Source: Flavobacterium sediminis
GTDB lineage: Bacteria > Bacteroidota > Bacteroidia > Flavobacteriales > Flavobacteriaceae
DNA: 64,000 bases
Direction: 5' to 3'
Assembly: GCF_003148385.1 (NCBI RefSeq)
Contig: NZ_CP029463.1
Coordinates: 3,224,001-3,288,000, forward strand
Positions 61,020 through 64,000 of this stretch are shown here, piece after piece. Position 1 is the stretch's first letter. Every line of letters begins with the position of its first letter. A program made the position numbers and the translations under genes. The notes below the pieces were generated by a model. That model was not told the DNA's origin. It saw only the letters and a list, made by a program, of their open reading frames with translations, and made no database searches.

Positions 61020-63104
61020 TTATCGTATTCTTCCCAAATTATCATCAATATTTCTTTCTTTGAATTCGGAATCCTTAATTTTTCCGAAAGAATATTTTAC
61101 AGATAGTAAGACTAAATTAGCATCTGTATAATAGATTCCTTTTGCCTGAACATCATTTGTAGTGAAATTCTCTGTAAACTTCATTTGACGAAAAATATCA
61201 TTATAACTTAGTGTGCAATCAAGGCGATTTAAAAAAGTTTTTGACAGACTGAAGTTCATTATAAAAAGCCCATTTTTTTTGTAAACCCCTTCTTGCCTAT
61301 TTGTCATTCCCCAACCTGTTACCATCATTTTTATTCCTTTTTTAAATTTAAAAAGATGGTTAGAGTAATAATACAAATACGGTTTAGACTGATTTACAAC
61401 AGATTGTTTATTTTCTACTTTGTTCAAAATACCATTGATAACATTTGTCGTTGACCAATTTTTATATTCAAAAGGCAAGGTAAACTCTAAGCTGAATGCT
61501 GTTTCTTGATCAAAGTTTTCCGATTGCATAGTTACTAAACTTTGTGATTCGTCATAAGAAGTTGCATAATGAACCGGAGATTTCATTTTGGTATAGCTCA
61601 ACTGAAGAATTTTATTTTTAAATTGATAAGACAAAGAGACTTCATCAAGGAGTGTCGGGTCTAAATCAATATTGTTAGCCCAAACAAAATATGGATTTAT
61701 GTACGTTGAAACCTGACTTGTTCTTGAAAAAATAGGGCGATTGATACTTTTAGCATAAGTAAGGGACATTGAATTAAAATCATCTATCGAAAAATGAAAA
61801 GACGCTTTCGGAAATAAGTTAATATAATTTTTATCAATCGATTCATGATCTGCAGAAGCATACTTTCCTTTCACTATTGTATTCTCCCCTCTTACCCCTA
61901 TGGAATACTTTATTTTTTTAAAATTTCCTGAAATTTGAGAATAGGCCGCGATATTTTTTTCATTATATTGATAATCCGTAAAGCTATTAGCCTCCGTATT
62001 AAAATTTTCTATTTCCAATTTTGTAATAGCATCTGCCTCCAGAAAAAGAGTTCCTACTTCTAACGTCATCTTATTTTTGAATTCTTTTTCAACATCTATT
62101 TTTCCGGAAAAAACATTTACTAAAAATTCCTGATCTCTCTTTTGTGTTAATTCAATACCAGTGTCATTAAAATCATTTGAAATAATTCCATTGGTCGGTT
62201 GTTTAAAACGTGAATATTGGAATCCTGAAAACAACATGGCGTCTAAACTCCTGATCTTGTGATTATAATTAAGAAAAGTATTCAAGAAATTCCTTTTTTG
62301 TTTGTTAGCATTCAGTGTATAAATATTGCCGATTGTATTTTGTTCCTGATTATAGGTGTTAGTAGTGATATCAAATCGGTCGTTTTGAAACCTTTCGTTG
62401 CAATTAAAAGACAAATAATCATCCTCATTAATTTTATAAAAAATACCTGCTCCTAATATAAATTGCGGTCTTCTGGTGATTGCCTTTGTCCTATAATTTG
62501 AAACAATATCATTTATAGGAATAGTGAAATCATTTCCGTTGCTTTCCCAAACTGTCAATTGGTTGTAATTAAAATTAGCTTTGAATTCGAGCTTTTTCTT
62601 CTTAAAACTGGAATGAATTCCAAAATAATTATTAAAATACCGCTGAAAGGACAACTTTTCAGAAATATCTACTTTTAGACCTTCCTTTTTACTAAATTTT
62701 CGGGTAATGTTAATGACCACTCTTCCGTTTGCTTCATATCTTGAAGAAGGATTCTCTATGATTTCAATAGATTTAATATCATCTACAGATAAAGAATTCA
62801 GATCATTAATTTCAACTTTCTGATTATCAATATACAATAACGGAGTTCCCTTACCTATTACAGTAACACTCTCTTTATCAGCACTAACCTGTATATTAGG
62901 AAGTTTTGCTAACAAATCTATAGGGTTTGTAATTGAATTATAGATTGAATGAGCTACGTCCACTTTAAAGTTTCCGTCTTTTACGGTAATAGCTTTCTTT
63001 ACATGTGCTACTTTTACTTCATTCAACTCTACTTTTTTTTCTTGGGAAAAAACTTTCATTCCGAAAAAGAAAAGAACAATTCCACAAATGGTATTATTTA
63101 ACAT
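61020..63104 (-). CDS. TonB-dependent-receptor-like outer-membrane barrel protein
   Basis: A 694-residue protein. A signal peptide of about 20 residues ends FSQ. A plug-like region with LLAKLPNIQVSADKESVTVIGKGTPLLYIDNQKV and SIEIIENPSSRYEANGRVVINI (the family plug signature, about 65-130) follows, then a 20-plus-strand barrel with the final strand near YSFGKIKD. No N-terminal carboxypeptidase-like domain precedes the plug. It is of the OMP_b-brl_3 class, common beside two-component systems. It is divergent from the kinase gene at 63225 over an 11-nt-phased box. Confidence 0.88.
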   Translation of the reverse strand: MLNNTICGIVLFFFGMKVFSQEKKVELNEVKVAHVKKAITVKDGNFKVDVAHSIYNSITNPIDLLAKLPNIQVSADKESVTVIGKGTPLLYIDNQKVEINDLNSLSVDDIKSIEIIENPSSRYEANGRVVINITRKFSKKEGLKVDISEKLSFQRYFNNYFGIHSSFKKKKLEFKANFNYNQLTVWESNGNDFTIPINDIVSNYRTKAITRRPQFILGAGIFYKINEDDYLSFNCNERFQNDRFDITTNTYNQEQNTIGNIYTLNANKQKRNFLNTFLNYNHKIRSLDAMLFSGFQYSRFKQPTNGIISNDFNDTGIELTQKRDQEFLVNVFSGKIDVEKEFKNKMTLEVGTLFLEADAITKLEIENFNTEANSFTDYQYNEKNIAAYSQISGNFKKIKYSIGVRGENTIVKGKYASADHESIDKNYINLFPKASFHFSIDDFNSMSLTYAKSINRPIFSRTSQVSTYINPYFVWANNIDLDPTLLDEVSLSYQFKNKILQLSYTKMKSPVHYATSYDESQSLVTMQSENFDQETAFSLEFTLPFEYKNWSTTNVINGILNKVENKQSVVNQSKPYLYYYSNHLFKFKKGIKMMVTGWGMTNRQEGVYKKNGLFIMNFSLSKTFLNRLDCTLSYNDIFRQMKFTENFTTNDVQAKGIYYTDANLVLLSVKYSFGKIKDSEFKERNIDDNLGRIR

Positions 63105-63118
63105 CTCAATTTTTTTAG

Positions 63119-63175
63119 CAAAATTGCCCTATTTTTTCCCTCTGAAAGTTAATTGAACGTTAATGCAGAGTTAAT
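63119..63175 (-). promoter_or_regulatory. Phased GTTAAT repeats and -7 element before the barrel receptor
   Basis: GTTAAT at 63148, 63159 and 63170 begin exactly 11 nt apart. Read on the minus strand, CAATTTTG (63126-63119), one base off TAnnTTTG, lies 21 nt downstream of the box. The same distances occur before czcA and the LTA-synthase-like gene with CTTAA half-sites. The regulator cognate to the kinase at 63225, whose gene would lie beyond the window, is the likely binder. Confidence 0.72.
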
Positions 63176-63224
63176 GGAATCGTTTTGTTTTAAAAAGCTT
63201 ATTTTTGAGTATTCAATCACAATT

Positions 63225-64000
63225 ATGAAGCGAAAAATCAATCTTTTAATAGGCTTTTCATCTGTTGTTTTAATTGTACTTATTGCCATGCAATACTACT
63301 TGGTACAAACTTCCTATCACTATAAAATAGAACAATTTCACGCCGAAGTCAAAGAAAAGGTTTCCAATTCCCTAAACGACTTTACAAACGTTGATTCTCA
63401 ATACAATAAAGACTTTTATTATAGTGAACTACTGGACGAATATGCGGAGAAAAAAAAGTCCAAAGAAATATTTAAAAAGAAGTTCTTTAACACTCCTTAT
63501 TGTAGTGTATTAACTCAGGAATTGAAAAAAATCATCAGACATGAATTTCCTAAAAATGAAATTGATTTTACTGTCGTCATCAATAAAATCGTAATTCTGA
63601 ATTCGTCAAAAAAAGCAGATACTCTGTTCTCTGAAAAAAACAATATTAAGAATGCCGTTTTCGGAAATTTAACTACTTTAAAAAATACATTTTCTGTCAA
63701 AAATTATGTCAGAACTATTCCCGGAATTTCCAATGCTGACTTTAAACTGGTAACCGAAGAAACATTGTTAGTCTCTGTAAAAAACTGGGAACAAATTATT
63801 TTGCGCCGAATGGCTTCTATTCTTATTTTGGCAACACTCTTAACCGCTATTTTAGTAGTACTCTTTGTAATTACACTAAGAACACTAATCCGACAGAAAA
63901 AAATAAGCGATATAAAAACCGATTTTGTCAATAATATTACTCACGAATTAAAAACGCCATTAACAACTCTTTCTGTTTCTACCAAAATATTAGAGCGAAA
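63225..64000 (+). CDS. Sensor histidine kinase, 3' end outside the window
   Basis: The first 258 residues are visible. TM1 lies at about 5-24, an extracytoplasmic domain of about 170 residues follows, TM2 is at about 195-218, and the H-box is NNITHELKTPLTTLSVS with the phosphorylated His near 240. The frame runs open to the window end. The kinase domain and probably a regulator gene lie to the right. TATTTTTG at 63200-63207 could be its -7 element. The divergent barrel receptor with phased repeats suggests a local target. Confidence 0.9.
   Translation, partial: MKRKINLLIGFSSVVLIVLIAMQYYLVQTSYHYKIEQFHAEVKEKVSNSLNDFTNVDSQYNKDFYYSELLDEYAEKKKSKEIFKKKFFNTPYCSVLTQELKKIIRHEFPKNEIDFTVVINKIVILNSSKKADTLFSEKNNIKNAVFGNLTTLKNTFSVKNYVRTIPGISNADFKLVTEETLLVSVKNWEQIILRRMASILILATLLTAILVVLFVITLRTLIRQKKISDIKTDFVNNITHELKTPLTTLSVSTKILER

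Noticed and set aside
1..64000. CRISPR array, insertion sequence, prophage, rRNA operon or origin
   Set aside because: No regularly spaced repeats of 25-40 nt, transposase, integrase, phage structural gene, rRNA sequence or DnaA-box cluster was seen on reading both strands.

Overview
The window comes from a member of the Bacteroidota, most likely the family Flavobacteriaceae. The DNA is AT-rich. Promoters that can be read follow the Bacteroidota pattern (TTG, about 19 nt, then TAnnTTTG) instead of sigma70 boxes. The gene content is also typical: a type IX secretion regulator of the PorX type, a fused LpxC/FabZ, a CzcA-TolC fusion, DUF3822 next to rsmD, and a DHS-like polyamine enzyme.

Layout. 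1-3.8 kb: membrane proteins (VTT domain, DUF3817, YbdG-like MscS), a thioesterase, two conserved small genes and a gene relic. 3.87-11.2 kb: a complete minus-strand histidine operon hisG-D-C-B-H-A-F-IE behind a promoter, a His-rich leader peptide and an attenuator. 11.2-26.9 kb: a minus-strand block holding a CzcA/CzcB exporter with a ferritin-VIT metal transporter, an OmpR-type two-component system, a thioredoxin/ApbE/DUF4266/DUF3570 module, and an envelope group (TSUP, PAP2, LTA-synthase-like transferase). 26.9-36.9 kb: vWA protein, fabG, sucD, an lpxD paralogue, efp and the lpxD-lpxC/fabZ-lpxA cluster. 37-46.5 kb: porX, tsaE, HAD phosphatase, alanine dehydrogenase, tRNA-Val, an MFS exporter, proline dehydrogenase and aroB. 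46.5-54.3 kb: polyamine genes, DinB, Lrp, an M14 peptidase/HTH pair sharing an operator array, and rsgA bounded by integron-like sites. 54.3-64 kb: acyltransferase, kdsB, RecD-like helicase, a hypothetical-DUF3822-rsmD operon, an outer-membrane barrel receptor and the start of a sensor kinase.

How the genes work together. Three transcription units of the 11-27 kb block (thioredoxin through kinase, czcA through VIT, and the LTA-synthase-like gene through TSUP) start next to the same element, CTTAA(G/T) repeated every 11 nt. This suggests that the regulator encoded in the block controls all of them as one metal and envelope-stress regulon. At two of these promoters the box lies exactly 21 nt before a -7-like element. 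The same geometry, with a different half-site (GTTAAT), recurs before the barrel receptor next to the second kinase at the right end.

Sequence quality. Six genes (hisH, ferritin-VIT, PAP2, lpxD-like, MFS, DinB) are each broken by one missing base, in every case explicable by a G/C run that is one base short. The likeliest cause is homopolymer undercalling, so these genes may be intact in the organism. No insertion sequence, prophage, CRISPR array or rRNA was seen.
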